A stretch of 64,000 nucleotides of DNA from positions 1 through 64,000 of the forward strand of contig CAVEQO010000009.1 in assembly GCA_963617965.1 (NCBI GenBank). Direction: 5' to 3'. Each line of letters begins with the position of its first letter. The stretch's first letter is position 1. This stretch comes from UBA6382 sp963617965. Lineage in GTDB: Bacteria > Bacteroidota > Bacteroidia > Bacteroidales > Bacteroidaceae. A program made the position numbers and the translations under genes. Positions 52,968 to 60,978 of the stretch are shown here, in pieces. The notes below the pieces were generated by a model that saw only the letters and a program-made list of their open reading frames with translations, made no database searches and was not told the DNA's origin.

Positions 52968-55193
52968 ATGACCTTGATGAAGCAGAACACAATCATATCC
53001 CTCTACAAGGAACTGCGCGAGCTCCAGCCCAATGCCTTCAAGGACAATGCCTACCACAGCATCAGGACAATCATACGCGACCGTGCGGAAAAGACGGACA
53101 CCATTGTAGGCCACACGACAAAGGCTCTCGAAACCGCAATAATCGCAAGCAGGGAAATCGGGATAAATGCAGAGGGGGTACAGGCCTGTCTGCTGTCCAC
53201 CGTCATTACCGACAGCGAACAGCTCAACAGCATCAAAGACAATCTTGACATAGATGTATGCACGATACTGGAGGGAATCATCAACATTCAGCAACTCTAC
53301 AAGAAAAACGCCAGCATTGAGAGCGAAAATTTCCGTAACCTGCTCATATCCTTCGCCAAAGACATGAGGGTCATCCTCATCATGATTGCAGACTGCACAA
53401 ACATCATGCGCAAGATGGGCAAGTTCTGCTCTGACAACAATCATGCGGAAGAGTCTGAAAACAAGGCAGGATATACCAAACAGTTCATGGTGCGCATGGC
53501 AGGCGAAGCATCCTTTCTCTATGCGCCGTTGGCCCACAAACTGGGGCTGTACAGAATCAAGAGCGAACTTGAAGACATCTCCCTCAAAATCCTCAACCAC
53601 GACGCGTACTACCATATAAAGGAAAAACTGAACGCCACCAAACAGGCGCGCGACACTTATATCAAGAACTTCATCGGCCCTATAGAAAAACAGCTTCTGA
53701 GCCAAAACCTCAAGTTCCACATAAAGGGCCGTACCAAAAGCATACACTCCATCTGGCAGAAGATGAAGAAACAACACTGCGAGTTTGAGGGGGTCTACGA
53801 CTTGTTTGCAATAAGAATCATACTGGACTCGCCGCCACAGAAAGAGAAACTGCACTGCTGGCAGACGTACAGCATCATCACTGATATGTACCAGCCCAAC
53901 CCCAAGCGGCTGCGCGACTGGCTGTCCATTCCCAAAAGCAACGGCTATGAAAGCCTGCACATCACCGTGCTCGGGCCGGAGAACAAATGGGTTGAGGTGC
54001 AGATCCGTACAGAGCGGATGGACGATGTGGCGGAGCATGGACTTGCCGCCCACTGGAGATACAAAGGCATAAAGACGGGGGAAAAAGGCATCGAAGCGTG
54101 GCTGGCCAACATACGGGCTGCCCTTGAGGTGGAGGGCGATTCCATGAAGATGATGGATCAATTCAAGACCGATCTGCAGACCGACGAGGTCTATGTCTTC
54201 ACTCCCAAGGGCGACCTCCACAAGCTTATAAAGGGTGCCACCGTGCTTGATTTTGCATACAGCATACACACCAATATAGGCGACCGTTGCATTGGTGCCA
54301 TCATCAACAACCACAACGCCTCCATGAGGCAGGAACTCCATAGCGGAGACCAGGTAACCATTCTCACTTCAGCCAATCAGACACCGAAACACGCATGGCT
54401 TGATTATGTTGCCACGGGACGCGCAAAGAGCAAGATCCGCCAGTCTCTCAATGAAATAGAGGCAAAAGAGGCCTGCATCGCAAAGGAGAAAATAGAGAGG
54501 AGGTTCAAGAACCGCAAGATAGAATTCAACGGGAATTATTTCAATACCGTTATCAAAAGAATGGGCTATAAAGATGTCAATGAGTTCTACCGGAAGGTGT
54601 CGGAAGACCAAATTGACTTCAATGAGATAACGGAACAGTACCAACAGGTCTGGAAACGCGAAAACGGGGAAGCGGAAAGCACCGCCCCACTGCACAAGGC
54701 CGAAGAATTCAAACTGGACCTTGACAGCAACCATCACAGTGCAAATGATGACGAACTGGTCATTGACCACAACCTGAAAGGCCTGGACTACACTCTGGCA
54801 AAATGCTGTTCCCCCGTTTACGGAGACGACATATTCGGCTTTGTAACCGTAAACAACGGCGTGCGTATTCACCGCAAGAACTGTCCCAATGCAACGGCTT
54901 TGCGTGAAAAATGCGGATATCGCATTGTCAAGGCGCGCTGGGCGGGAGAAAAGGGCAGTAGCACCTACCCTATCGTCCTGCATATCGTCGGCAACGATGA
55001 TCTGGGCGTTGTCAACAATATCTCTTCCGTCATAAGCAAGGACGCAAAGATAAATATACGGTCTTTCAGCATTGACAGCCACGACGGACTGTTCGAGGGT
55101 GTTCTGACCATCATGATCAGCGACACGAACCAACTCAACTCCATCATCAGAAAACTGAAGGAAATAAAGGGAGTGAAAAGTGTCGGCAGATAG
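52968..55193 (+). CDS. relA: RelA/SpoT-type (p)ppGpp synthetase with degenerate hydrolase domain
   Basis: A 741-residue long RSH enzyme of the stringent response. The synthetase part is intact: GRTKSIHSIWQKM (254-266), YDLFAIRI (277-284), RLRDWLSIPKSNGYESLH (314-331) and EVQIRT (343-348). A TGS domain (about 407-470, DEVYVFTPKGDLHKL), a Cys-containing domain (AKCCSPVYGD) and a C-terminal ACT domain (about 665-741) complete it. In the hydrolase domain His49 and Asp142 remain, but the metal-binding His-Asp pair reads Ser77-Thr78 (LLSTVITD) and the following Glu-Asp pair reads Thr-Asp. It should therefore only make (p)ppGpp, like RelA. A second, SpoT-like copy is expected elsewhere. It is third in the SPOR-FHA operon. 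Confidence 0.9.
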   Translation: MTLMKQNTIISLYKELRELQPNAFKDNAYHSIRTIIRDRAEKTDTIVGHTTKALETAIIASREIGINAEGVQACLLSTVITDSEQLNSIKDNLDIDVCTILEGIINIQQLYKKNASIESENFRNLLISFAKDMRVILIMIADCTNIMRKMGKFCSDNNHAEESENKAGYTKQFMVRMAGEASFLYAPLAHKLGLYRIKSELEDISLKILNHDAYYHIKEKLNATKQARDTYIKNFIGPIEKQLLSQNLKFHIKGRTKSIHSIWQKMKKQHCEFEGVYDLFAIRIILDSPPQKEKLHCWQTYSIITDMYQPNPKRLRDWLSIPKSNGYESLHITVLGPENKWVEVQIRTERMDDVAEHGLAAHWRYKGIKTGEKGIEAWLANIRAALEVEGDSMKMMDQFKTDLQTDEVYVFTPKGDLHKLIKGATVLDFAYSIHTNIGDRCIGAIINNHNASMRQELHSGDQVTILTSANQTPKHAWLDYVATGRAKSKIRQSLNEIEAKEACIAKEKIERRFKNRKIEFNGNYFNTVIKRMGYKDVNEFYRKVSEDQIDFNEITEQYQQVWKRENGEAESTAPLHKAEEFKLDLDSNHHSANDDELVIDHNLKGLDYTLAKCCSPVYGDDIFGFVTVNNGVRIHRKNCPNATALREKCGYRIVKARWAGEKGSSTYPIVLHIVGNDDLGVVNNISSVISKDAKINIRSFSIDSHDGLFEGVLTIMISDTNQLNSIIRKLKEIKGVKSVGR

Positions 55194-55266
55194 TTCCGTC
55201 CGCCGTTCGCCTTGTATGGGAGCAACCATAGCCTGTGCAAGACAGGACTGGCGGCTGCCACGGCTC

Positions 55267-57483
55267 TCATACAGCGTCAACCATCAGACTTATGGACAAA
55301 GCCGGAACGCCAAGCGACCGCAACAGTTCACGATCGTATTCTGCCAGATAGAAGGTCTTTCCGGAATTTTCCCTACACGATTTCCTGTAATACTCCACGG
55401 CTTTTGCGTTGTCACCCAGCGCAAAATACACATGTCCTGTATTCAGGAAATCATAACTGTCAGCTTTTTCATCCGAACTTATCTTCATGCAATAAGGCAG
55501 TGCCTGCTTGAGTTTGCCCTGCTTCAACAGGCATTTCAACAGTAGTCTCTCAATGCGGACTTGACCGGGTCTCAAAAAATCCTCCTTAAACAACACATCC
55601 TGTGCCTCGTCAAGATTTCCTAGTCGCATAAGCAACTCGGAATAGTCATATACGGGAAACGAGGGGATTTCCTCTTCGTACAGCCCGGAATATATTTTCA
55701 GGGCGTGTTCAAGGTTGCCGTTGTCCGTATGGACTCTTGAATTGACAAGACACGAGGAATACAAAATCTTCAGTTCCGGTGAAAACGCTTCACCCTCATC
55801 CTCAACCGATTTGAAACAATCCACAGCCGCCTCATAATCCTTGAGCATCGCATGACAGAAAGCCACTACAAGCCGTTCCTTCACCTTGAGAGCGCGCTTG
55901 TGCTTCAGCAGGTTGAATAGTATGACAGCATCACCGTATAGCCGCTGGTTGTATGCCTCGGTCGCAACAATTGCCAAGTCGTTCTGGTCAATGTGGGGAT
56001 ACACCAATTCATTGTCAACGACAATCAGTGAGCTGTCATCGGCTGCACTGCGGTTGCCGCAAAACATTCTGAACGGATTGCCCTCCCGTGCATTGGACTG
56101 TTTTATGGTATAGAAACGGTACAAGTCCTGCAGATAAGACTGGGCATAAACCAGACACCAGTCAGGCCTTGTGGAGAAGCCGAACGAAGACACCGCTTCG
56201 TCAAACCTTTTATGCAGCTTCATGTCGAGCTCGTCGGCAGGCACCACGTCTCCGGAAATCACATCAAGCATTTCTTTTATCGTTTGCGGGACTGACGAGA
56301 GCATATAGGCAAGGGAATATCTGTCCGAGTCGCACAGCATGTCGTTTTCCACAACGGCACAGAACTTGTTCATTATGTGGTCTTCCCCGAAAGAATTGAG
56401 CGAAAAGGGTTTGAGCCAATTTCTGGCTTCCTGAAAGAAAATGCCGTTTTTCATCTTGCTGAAAGTGGAATAATACACGTCCAGCCCCTTGCCGGCTTTG
56501 TCTGCCATGGACAGCATATTCGCGCGGATTTTTCTGACCGTGTCAGCATCTATGCCCGGAGGCAAGTCCGCCTCGTCGTCTTCAAGGAGATTCTGTAACT
56601 GTTCCGGGGTGACACTCTGCTGGATATTCTTGATAAGAGGCATGAAGTTTTGCTCCATCTGCTTGCGTATATGCCTCGTGTTGCTTATGGTCAGGCAGAA
56701 AATCTGGAGCATGGACCATGTTGCCGACACAAACAGCATGTCCCGCAACAAGTTATGAGGACACGTTACTTTCAACAAATCACGGTGCTGCATTACTGCC
56801 AGAGCCAAACCGACAACCGCCCTGCATGCCACAGCCGTGTTCTCGTGATAAGAAAGGTCAACCAGAAATTTCAGTTTCTTTTCGTCATAAAAAAACAGGG
56901 CAGACATCGTCAACGCACTCGCCAGCCATTGCCTTTCACCGTCCGTGATGAACTGTTCGGCGAAGAACATGCTGTCAAGCTCTTCGTATTCTTCCTTGGA
57001 GAAAACCGCTGCCACCCAAATGTAGTCAAACAGTTCTCCGACAATTCTCTCTCTTGCACTGTCATCTGCGCCTTGCGTTCCGGTAATGTCCAGAAACAAG
57101 CTCTGACTGTGTATTGCCCGTAGCTTCTTGGTGTAGTATGGCAGGGTGCGGGACTGTCGGGCCACAAGCCTGAGTTTGGAATAATACAAGTCCTGAGACT
57201 CCTTTTTCCCTCTCTGCCGCTTTATTTTCTGCGACAACACCAGCATTCGCCTCCTCAGCTGCCCGTATACTTCATCCCGCTTCCCGTCTTCAACCCCCTC
57301 CGAGAAATACTTGAGCATCAAAAGATAGGACTCTTCTATCTTCAGACACTCATCCATCATGTCCCAGTTGTCCAGAAGTAAAATCTGTTTCTTTTGCTCC
57401 TCCAGCACTTTCTTCAGATGCCAGCCGTACGAGATACAGCTGACAGCTTCTTCGTAGTCATCCAGATATGTTGATTGTATCAT
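55267..57483 (-). CDS. TPR-repeat protein of unknown function
   Basis: I chose the ATG at 57483 (MIQSTYLDDYEEAVS) because the longer start overlaps the upstream gene. The 738-residue cytoplasmic protein is almost entirely helical. The N-terminal half is rich in Lys, Arg and Glu with long amphipathic helices, while the C-terminal third shows TPR units (YGDAVILFNLLKHKRAL, KDYEAAVDCFKS, GNLEHALKIYSGLYEE, GNLDEAQDVLF, GDNAKAVEYYRKSCREN). Such TPR proteins are common and unnamed in Bacteroidales and serve as protein-protein scaffolds. It follows the solute-binding lipoprotein gene by 19 bp and converges with rel. Confidence 0.75.
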   Translation of the reverse strand: MIQSTYLDDYEEAVSCISYGWHLKKVLEEQKKQILLLDNWDMMDECLKIEESYLLMLKYFSEGVEDGKRDEVYGQLRRRMLVLSQKIKRQRGKKESQDLYYSKLRLVARQSRTLPYYTKKLRAIHSQSLFLDITGTQGADDSARERIVGELFDYIWVAAVFSKEEYEELDSMFFAEQFITDGERQWLASALTMSALFFYDEKKLKFLVDLSYHENTAVACRAVVGLALAVMQHRDLLKVTCPHNLLRDMLFVSATWSMLQIFCLTISNTRHIRKQMEQNFMPLIKNIQQSVTPEQLQNLLEDDEADLPPGIDADTVRKIRANMLSMADKAGKGLDVYYSTFSKMKNGIFFQEARNWLKPFSLNSFGEDHIMNKFCAVVENDMLCDSDRYSLAYMLSSVPQTIKEMLDVISGDVVPADELDMKLHKRFDEAVSSFGFSTRPDWCLVYAQSYLQDLYRFYTIKQSNAREGNPFRMFCGNRSAADDSSLIVVDNELVYPHIDQNDLAIVATEAYNQRLYGDAVILFNLLKHKRALKVKERLVVAFCHAMLKDYEAAVDCFKSVEDEGEAFSPELKILYSSCLVNSRVHTDNGNLEHALKIYSGLYEEEIPSFPVYDYSELLMRLGNLDEAQDVLFKEDFLRPGQVRIERLLLKCLLKQGKLKQALPYCMKISSDEKADSYDFLNTGHVYFALGDNAKAVEYYRKSCRENSGKTFYLAEYDRELLRSLGVPALSISLMVDAV

Positions 57484-57502
57484 ATGCCAGAAACAGAATC
57501 TC

Positions 57503-58468
57503 TCATTCAACAACAACCGTATCCCCCCTAAAATCTCCCCCTATTGCATCACGGCCTCTTAGCCATTCTGTCGCTTTGCCAGCAAAAATGCGCGAGGCTT
57601 TCTTTGTCGGCATAAAGTCCTCCTTGGTGTTTATGCTTTCCAGCGTCTTGGCGTCAAGAAACAGCGCAGCCGCTGTCGTCTCACCGACATCCTGCAAATT
57701 CCGCATCCTGCAAATTCTGTTGACGGCAATGTCGTATGCCGTTCGGAATTTGTGCATTTGCTTGCTTTTCAGTCTTGACGCACAGGAATTGACGTTGAAC
57801 GCAAACCCCGCAAAGCCGTCCGGAACACCCGCTTTTACTTTAAGGGCTTCGTATTTCTGCCGGGCAACCTTATAAACCTGCTGCTGCCCCAGGACTGCGG
57901 CATCCAGCTGGCCGGACTCCAGCATCTTGGCACGGAGTTCCACGCTGTTTATCTGCGGTCGCAGAATTTGTCCTTTTTTCCCGTGAACCATACTGTCGAC
58001 CTTGTCACAGAAATAATCGTCCTGCGAAAACCTTGATATCGCTATCATGCGGTCATCCAACCGGCGCACATCGGCAATGCGCAAAGCCTTGTTTGTCACG
58101 ATTCCTATGTTGCGCCTTGTGACAAATGCGAATTTCACCGGCTTCCTTTGCCATTGCCACCACACGACTCTGAACATGTCAGACATGGCCATGTCGGCAC
58201 GGTTGTCGGCAAGAGCCTTCTCCGCATCAAGCTGCGAACGGTAGACATGGATCTTTACCGCCACTCCAAGCGAGTCAAAAATTCCCCAGTCGTTTCCGAG
58301 CATCAGCGGCAATGCGTCAAGCGACGGATATACCGCGACATTGACAGCAAGGCTGTCATCCGCCTTGCCGGCATCGTCACTACTGCGTCCGTCCTTGCTG
58401 CACGAGACCGGCAGCAACACCACCAAAATGGCCAGAACCGTTCTTGTTATATATGACTCTCGCATCAC
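57503..58468 (-). CDS. Solute-binding lipoprotein (NMT1/SsuA-like)
   Basis: A 321-residue periplasmic binding lipoprotein with signal RTVLAILVVLLPVSC (lipobox PVSC). It then shows the NMT1/THI5-SsuA-type layout: VAVYPSLDALPLMLGNDWGIFDSLG, a first lobe with DAEKALADNRADMAMSDMF, and the hinge motif MLESGQLDAAVLGQQQ. These domains bind small nitrogen or sulfur compounds such as thiamine precursors or alkanesulfonates. No ABC permease or ATPase is adjacent; the only downstream gene is the TPR protein. It is probably an orphan binding protein of unknown ligand. Confidence 0.8.
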   Translation of the reverse strand: MMRESYITRTVLAILVVLLPVSCSKDGRSSDDAGKADDSLAVNVAVYPSLDALPLMLGNDWGIFDSLGVAVKIHVYRSQLDAEKALADNRADMAMSDMFRVVWWQWQRKPVKFAFVTRRNIGIVTNKALRIADVRRLDDRMIAISRFSQDDYFCDKVDSMVHGKKGQILRPQINSVELRAKMLESGQLDAAVLGQQQVYKVARQKYEALKVKAGVPDGFAGFAFNVNSCASRLKSKQMHKFRTAYDIAVNRICRMRNLQDVGETTAAALFLDAKTLESINTKEDFMPTKKASRIFAGKATEWLRGRDAIGGDFRGDTVVVE

Positions 58469-58475
58469 GCTACAG

Positions 58476-58524
58476 AAAATGATGAGGTAAAAAAGTGGTT
58501 TTGCGCCCGCTTTTTCACCTCATC
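58476..58524 (-). terminator. Terminator after pgk
   Basis: Arms GATGAGGT and ACCTCATC extend through A/T runs to an 18-nucleotide-range stem, followed on the minus strand by ATTTTC. It begins 15 bp beyond the pgk stop and separates pgk from the binding-protein gene. Confidence 0.7.
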
Positions 58525-58539
58525 AACCAGAAATTGGCA

Positions 58540-59793
58540 CTACTCGCCCTTGATGGCGGCCACGCCGGGCAACACCTTGCCCTCTATGGCTTCAAGCAAC
58601 GCGCCGCCGCCCGTAGAGATATAGGAAACCTTGTCCGCCAAACCAAATTTGTTGACACAGGCAACCGAGTCACCGCCGCCTACCAAAGAGAATGCGCCTT
58701 CTGCCGTAGCTTCGGCAACAGCTTCGCCCACAGCACGTGAGCCAGCACAGAAGTTGTCGAATTCAAACACGCCTGCGGGGCCGTTCCACAGAATGGTCTT
58801 CGCACCCTTGATGGCGTTGGCAAATATCTTGCGGGTTTCCGGTCCGGCATCCATTCCTTCCCAACCGTCGGGTATGTCGGTTGAGGAGCAAATCTTCTGG
58901 TTCGCGTCGTTGCTGAAGGAATCTCCGCAGACAGAGTCAACGCCAAGCACAAGTTCCACTCCGTTCTTCTTGGCAAGTTCCTCCACGCCCAATGCCACGT
59001 CAAGTTTGTCAAGTTCCACTATGGACTCGCCTATCTTGCCGCCGTGCGCCTTGGCGAATGTGTATGTCATGCCGCCGCAGAGAATGAGTTTGTCTACCTT
59101 GCCGAGCAGATTCTCTATGATGCCGATCTTGGAAGATACCTTGGAACCGCCCATGATGGCTACAAACGGACGTTTGATGTTGCCGAGCACATTGTCGACA
59201 GCCTGTACCTCTTTTTCCATCAGCAGGCCGAGCATCTTGTCGTCTGCACCAAAGAAATCAGCGATAACCGCTGTTGAGGCATGCTTGCGGTGAGCTGTGC
59301 CAAAAGCATCCATCACATAACAGTCGGCATACGAGGCCAGTGTCCTTGCAAACTCCTTTTGGCTCGCCTTCATGGCTTTTTTTGCCTCTTCGTATTCGGG
59401 GGTACCCTTTTCCACACCGACAGGCTTGCCCTCCTCTTCAGGATAGAAGCGCAGGTTTTCAAGCAGCAGGACTTCACCCGGCTTCAAGGCGGCTGCGGCA
59501 TCCTGTGCCTTGGCGCAGTCCGGCGCGAACTTCACCTCTGCCACTCCGAGAGCCTTCGCCACAGCGTCCTTGATTTGTCCGAGGGAGAGTTTCGGGTTAG
59601 CTTTCCCCTTTGGCTTGCCCATGTGGCTCATCACAATAAGAGCGCCACCCTTGTCAAGGATCAGCTTCAATGTAGGCACCGCACCACGGATACGGGTATC
59701 GTCCGTGATATTGCCGTTTTCGTCGAGAGGCACGTTGAAGTCAACGCGCACGATTGCCTTTTTGCCGGCAAAGTTGTAATCGTTAATAGTCAT
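58540..59793 (-). CDS. pgk: Phosphoglycerate kinase
   Basis: Transfers phosphate from 1,3-bisphosphoglycerate to ADP. The 417-residue protein has the N-domain VRVDFNVPLDENGNI, MSHMGKPKG, LLLENLRFYPEEEG and DAFGTAHRKHAS. The C-domain nucleotide site is IMGGSKVSSKIGIIENLL, followed by WNGPAGVFEF and VGGGDSVACVNKFG. Length is standard. It lies 11 bp after nth and, like gapA, belongs to lower glycolysis. Confidence 0.97.
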   Translation of the reverse strand: MTINDYNFAGKKAIVRVDFNVPLDENGNITDDTRIRGAVPTLKLILDKGGALIVMSHMGKPKGKANPKLSLGQIKDAVAKALGVAEVKFAPDCAKAQDAAAALKPGEVLLLENLRFYPEEEGKPVGVEKGTPEYEEAKKAMKASQKEFARTLASYADCYVMDAFGTAHRKHASTAVIADFFGADDKMLGLLMEKEVQAVDNVLGNIKRPFVAIMGGSKVSSKIGIIENLLGKVDKLILCGGMTYTFAKAHGGKIGESIVELDKLDVALGVEELAKKNGVELVLGVDSVCGDSFSNDANQKICSSTDIPDGWEGMDAGPETRKIFANAIKGAKTILWNGPAGVFEFDNFCAGSRAVGEAVAEATAEGAFSLVGGGDSVACVNKFGLADKVSYISTGGGALLEAIEGKVLPGVAAIKGE

Positions 59794-59804
59794 AGTGATA
59801 CGTA

Positions 59805-60467
59805 TTAAAAATCCGATGTTTTTCCTTTGTTCTGTTTTCCGTTGAATCTACAGATGCCACACAGACCGCAGTTGCCGCATCTTGGCTTCCGTGCGGTACA
59901 CGTGTACCGTCCGAGATACAGCAGCCAGAAATGCGCCCGTGCCACCTTCTGTTCTTCAATATGTTTCTTCAGTTCTTCTTCCACAGCCAAGGGCGTAGTG
60001 CATCTTGCAGGGACCAGTCCAAGCCTGTGGCTTACCCTGAACACATGAGTGTCGACAGCCAGCGCAGCCTGCCTGTATACTGTTGCGAGAACAACGTTTG
60101 CGGTCTTCCTGCCCACTCCCGGCAATTTGACCAGCTGCTCCATTGTTGCGGGAACCTCACCCCCGTACATCTCTGTCAACTGCACGGAAAGCCCCCTCAG
60201 GTATCTCGCCTTGCTGTTCGGATACGATACCGATCCGATATGGCGCAGAATCTCGTCCTCCGTAGCTTTCGACATTTCCACCGCATCAGGATATGCCGCA
60301 AACAGGCCCTTTGTCACTGTATTGACACGCTTGTCCGTACACTGGGCGGAGAGCACCACAGCCACCAGCAACTGGAAAGGAGAGTCATACTCCAGTTCCG
60401 TGTCTGTCGGTGGCAGGTTGGACTCAAGGTAGTCCATCACCTTGGCATACAGCTCCGATTTCCTCAT
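59805..60467 (-). CDS. nth: Endonuclease III
   Basis: A base-excision glycosylase/AP lyase for oxidised pyrimidines. The 220-residue protein carries LLVAVVLSAQCTDKRVN, the helix-hairpin-helix LPGVGRKTANVVL with the catalytic Lys, VDTHVFRVSHRLG with the catalytic Asp, and a C-terminal [4Fe-4S] site CTARKPRCGNCGLCGIC (Cx6Cx2Cx5C). It starts 67 bp after rpiB and runs into pgk after 11 bp. This links a DNA-repair gene to a glycolytic one in one transcript. Confidence 0.96.
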   Translation of the reverse strand: MRKSELYAKVMDYLESNLPPTDTELEYDSPFQLLVAVVLSAQCTDKRVNTVTKGLFAAYPDAVEMSKATEDEILRHIGSVSYPNSKARYLRGLSVQLTEMYGGEVPATMEQLVKLPGVGRKTANVVLATVYRQAALAVDTHVFRVSHRLGLVPARCTTPLAVEEELKKHIEEQKVARAHFWLLYLGRYTCTARKPRCGNCGLCGICRFNGKQNKGKTSDF

Positions 60468-60534
60468 TTCCTGCGTTTTTGCCGGACTGCCATCCTGTCT
60501 TTGCGCCAGACAGCCTTGACAGACCGCGCGCCTC

Positions 60535-60978
60535 CTACCTTAGCGGTATTTTTTCCACCCTACGGAGATGCCGTCCGCCCTCAAAGCCGGTCGAGAAGAA
60601 TGCGTCCATTATCCCGCGCGCCTCCTCCTTGTCGATATACCGTCCGGGCATGACAAGCACATTGGCGTCGTTGTGCAGACGCGTCATGCGGGCGATTTCA
60701 GGCATCCACACCAAAGCCGCCCTTACGCCACTGTGCTTGTTCAGCGTCATGCTTATGCCCTCACCGCTGCCGCAGACGGCTACGCCCAAATCCATGCGGC
60801 CGCTGTCTATGGCTTCACCCAGTTTGTGGGCATAGTCGGGATAGTCGCAACTTTGCTCGTCAAAGCACCCGAAATCTTCGTAGGCATATCCCTTTTCGTC
60901 AAGATACTCTCTGACAAACGACTTGAGCTCAAAGCCGGCGTGATCAGACGCCAGCCCTATTTTATGTCCGGCTGTCAT
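60535..60978 (-). CDS. rpiB: Ribose-5-phosphate isomerase B
   Basis: Interconverts ribose 5-phosphate and ribulose 5-phosphate. The 147-residue protein opens KIGLASDHAGFELK and has FDEQSCDYPDYAHKLGEAI, the active-site Cys in AVCGSGEGISMTLNKH, and HNDANVLVMPGRYI. It overlaps tkt by 4 bp, so the two pentose-phosphate enzymes are translated together. Confidence 0.95.
   Translation of the reverse strand: MTAGHKIGLASDHAGFELKSFVREYLDEKGYAYEDFGCFDEQSCDYPDYAHKLGEAIDSGRMDLGVAVCGSGEGISMTLNKHSGVRAALVWMPEIARMTRLHNDANVLVMPGRYIDKEEARGIMDAFFSTGFEGGRHLRRVEKIPLR

Noticed and set aside
52548..54341. Open frame of 597 codons on the minus strand opposite the FHA and rel genes
   Set aside because: It is Cys-, Val- and Phe-rich without any domain and lies wholly against two well-recognised genes; a codon-bias shadow.
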